Source of the DNA: Holophagae bacterium
GTDB taxonomy: Bacteria > Acidobacteriota > Thermoanaerobaculia > Thermoanaerobaculales > Sulfomarinibacteraceae
Assembly (NCBI GenBank): GCA_030637505.1
Contig: DAOWGJ010000273.1
Coordinates: 1 to 5,885, forward strand
Direction of reading: 5' to 3'
Length of the DNA: 5,885 bases
Each line of letters opens with the position of its first letter. The stretch's first letter is position 1. Position numbers and translations under genes: made by a program. This document shows, in pieces, positions 4,309-5,885 of the stretch. Below the pieces are notes generated by a model. It made no database searches. It was not told where the DNA came from and saw only the letters and a list, made by a program, of their open reading frames with translations.

Positions 4309-5885
4309 ATGAACAAATCCTTTCCCTTCCCCGGCATCAGGGTGACGACCAACGGCAACCAGCTGGTGTCCTACTACACCGAAAGCCGTCTTGCCGAAGC
4401 CGGTATTTTTTATCCGATCACACCGTCGACCGAGATGGGTGAATTGTTCCAGCAGAGCTTCGCCCAGGGCAAACTCAACGTTTTCGGGCAATCGAAGGTC
4501 GCGATCGAAGCCGAAGGTGAGCACGCAGCCCAGGGCGGTGCGATCGCTTATTCGGTCACCGGCAAGCGGGTTGTCAATTTCACTTCGGGCCAGGGTCTGA
4601 TCTACGGCCTCGAGCAGTACTACCACGCCCCGGGCAAACTCTCGACGATGGTTGTCCAGGTCGCCGCACGGGCCCTGACCAAACACGCCCTCAACGTCCA
4701 CTGCGGCCACGACGATATCTACGGCGCCCTGGACACAGGCTGGATCGTACTCTTCGCCAAGGATGCACAGCAGGCGGCCGACCAGTCGTTGATTCTGCGC
4801 CGTGTCACGGAGTTGGCCCTCAACCCCGGCATCAACGCACAAGACGGCTTCTTGACCTCCCACCTTGAACGGACCTTCGTCATGCACGAGGCTGAGTTGA
4901 TCCGTCAATTCCTCGGCTCTCCCGATGATACGATCGACTGCCCCACCCCGGCTCAAAAGGAACTCTTCGGTCCGACCCGGCGGCGGGTGCCCCGGTTGAT
5001 CGATCTGACCAATCCCATACTTCTCGGACCGGTCCAAAACCAGGAACATTACATGAACGGCGTCGTCGCCCGGCGCAACCACTTCTCCGAGGCGATCCTC
5101 CCCTTCCTCGAAGCGTCGTTCGAGGCTTTTGGCGAACTGACCGGCCGCTTCTACGGCCTGATCTCCCCCTACGCCGTGGACGACGCCGACACGGTCTTCC
5201 TCTCGATGGGCTCGGCGGCGGAGAATATCGAGGCGGCGGTCGATCATCTGCGCCGGACCCGCGGCGCCAAGGTCGGCTCGATCCACCTCAACGTCATACG
5301 CCCCTTCCCCGAGGCGGCACTGATCGACGCCCTGGCGGGCAAGAAGAACGTCATCGTTCTCGAACGCACCGACGAGTCGCTGGCCGGGGCCGGCCCCATG
5401 CAACGCGATCTGCGGACCGCCTTTTCCAAGGCCCTGGAAAACGGCCGTCGCAGCGCCCATTCGGACCTGCCGACAATGACCCCGGAGCAGACGCCCAGAA
5501 TCTTCGGCGGTGTCTACGGCCTGGGCAGCCGCGACTTCCGTCCCGAACACATCCTCGGAGCCTACGAGCTGGTCTCGGAGAGTCGGGCCCGTCAGGACGG
5601 CATCACGGCTGCCAATGGAGCGTCCTACTTCGTGCTCGGCGTCGACCACCCCTACGCGGTTTGCTCCGACGAGACGCCCTCCCTGCTGCCCGACAACGCC
5701 ATCGCGGTCCGACTGCACTCGATCGGCGGCTGGGGCATGATCACGACCGGCAAAAACTTGAGTGAGATCATCGGCGATCTGGGCGCCTTCATCGCCAAGA
5801 GAGACGGAGCGGTCGACGAAAACGGCCGCGAAAAGGAAGTGCTGCACGTCAGCGCCAACCCCAAGTACGGTTCGGAGAAGAAGGG
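4309..5885 (+). CDS. NifJ-like pyruvate/2-oxoacid:ferredoxin oxidoreductase (5' part, runs off the window)
   Basis: 525 codons are visible with no stop. The enzyme oxidises pyruvate or another 2-oxoacid with CoA to acyl-CoA and CO2, passing electrons to ferredoxin. Domain I (about 1-235) has GIFYPITPSTEMGE (32-45), IEAEGEHAAQGG (66-77), NFTSGQGL (90-97) and VAARALTKHAL (118-128). T38, E71 and R121 correspond, each with an offset of +7, to catalytic T31, E64 and R114 of the Desulfovibrio africanus enzyme. DGFLTSH (179-185) is also typical. Domain II (about 277-400) has GSAAENIEAAVDHLR and NVIRPFPEAAL (328-338). The gamma domain begins near 430, with RLHSIGGWGMITTGKN (468-483) and SANPKYGSEKK at the edge. 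The alpha-II-gamma order in one chain indicates the large NifJ-type fusion; the Fe-S and thiamine domains should follow. The start has GAGGAG (4295-4300) eight bases upstream. The substrate cannot be fixed from this part. Confidence 0.93.
   Translation, partial: MNKSFPFPGIRVTTNGNQLVSYYTESRLAEAGIFYPITPSTEMGELFQQSFAQGKLNVFGQSKVAIEAEGEHAAQGGAIAYSVTGKRVVNFTSGQGLIYGLEQYYHAPGKLSTMVVQVAARALTKHALNVHCGHDDIYGALDTGWIVLFAKDAQQAADQSLILRRVTELALNPGINAQDGFLTSHLERTFVMHEAELIRQFLGSPDDTIDCPTPAQKELFGPTRRRVPRLIDLTNPILLGPVQNQEHYMNGVVARRNHFSEAILPFLEASFEAFGELTGRFYGLISPYAVDDADTVFLSMGSAAENIEAAVDHLRRTRGAKVGSIHLNVIRPFPEAALIDALAGKKNVIVLERTDESLAGAGPMQRDLRTAFSKALENGRRSAHSDLPTMTPEQTPRIFGGVYGLGSRDFRPEHILGAYELVSESRARQDGITAANGASYFVLGVDHPYAVCSDETPSLLPDNAIAVRLHSIGGWGMITTGKNLSEIIGDLGAFIAKRDGAVDENGREKEVLHVSANPKYGSEKK

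Noticed and set aside
4282..5847. A 521-codon open frame on the minus strand opposite the oxidoreductase gene
   Set aside because: The plus strand encodes unmistakable oxidoreductase motifs throughout. The antisense frame is open because of GC-rich codon usage, its product is a low-complexity G/V/D/R-rich sequence, and it has no recognisable domain.
1..5885. CRISPR arrays, tRNA or rRNA genes, transposase genes
   Set aside because: No regularly spaced repeats of CRISPR size, no tRNA-like cloverleaf with a TTCGAATC-type T-arm, no rRNA signature and no transposase motif were seen on either strand.

Overview
The window is a GC-rich (roughly 60% by eye) bacterial chromosomal segment with short intergenic gaps and clear Shine-Dalgarno sites. 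It carries a NifJ-type 2-oxoacid:ferredoxin oxidoreductase (an oxygen-sensitive enzyme of anaerobic or microaerobic metabolism) together with a Mn-type superoxide dismutase. This points to an organism that lives without oxygen at least part of the time but must survive oxygen exposure. The intergenic repeats (a GTTGAAC heptad repeat and an 'ACCACGGAG...CTTCGTGGTTC' inverted repeat) are of kinds I recall from Acidobacteriota, Desulfobacterota and similar environmental lineages. I cannot assign a phylum from the sequence alone.

Layout on the left, plus strand: the last 22 codons of an unidentified gene (1-69) overlap by ATGA a TPM-domain, YgcG-like membrane protein with a glycine-rich tail (66-1013). 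A 283-base gap follows, holding an 80-base imperfect inverted-repeat element (1076-1155) and a palindromic probable operator (1250-1264). Then comes a complete type II toxin-antitoxin module: a ribbon-helix-helix antitoxin (1297-1518) overlapping a RelE-family toxin with a GTG start (1496-1750).

Centre, minus strand, in order of transcription: a multi-pass membrane protein of unknown function (3982-3029), Mn-type superoxide dismutase (2860-2246) and a small putative lipoprotein (2172-1747). The lipoprotein gene converges on the toxin gene, and their stop codons overlap within the four bases 1747-1750. Two strong stem-loops, 3004-3039 and 2892-2928, separate the membrane-protein gene from sodA and probably end transcription or shape the sodA leader.

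Right: a 326-base divergent intergenic region contains a GC-rich, long-range base-paired element (4063-4182). The NifJ-like oxidoreductase gene begins at 4309 and runs off the window end after 525 codons, covering the alpha domain, the second domain and the start of the gamma domain.

No single new multi-gene system is evident. The items most worth a second look are the structured element at 4063-4182, the perfect 16-bp hairpin in front of sodA, the repeat elements in and near the TPM gene, and the autonomous-looking toxin-antitoxin module with its operator and overlapping convergent stop.
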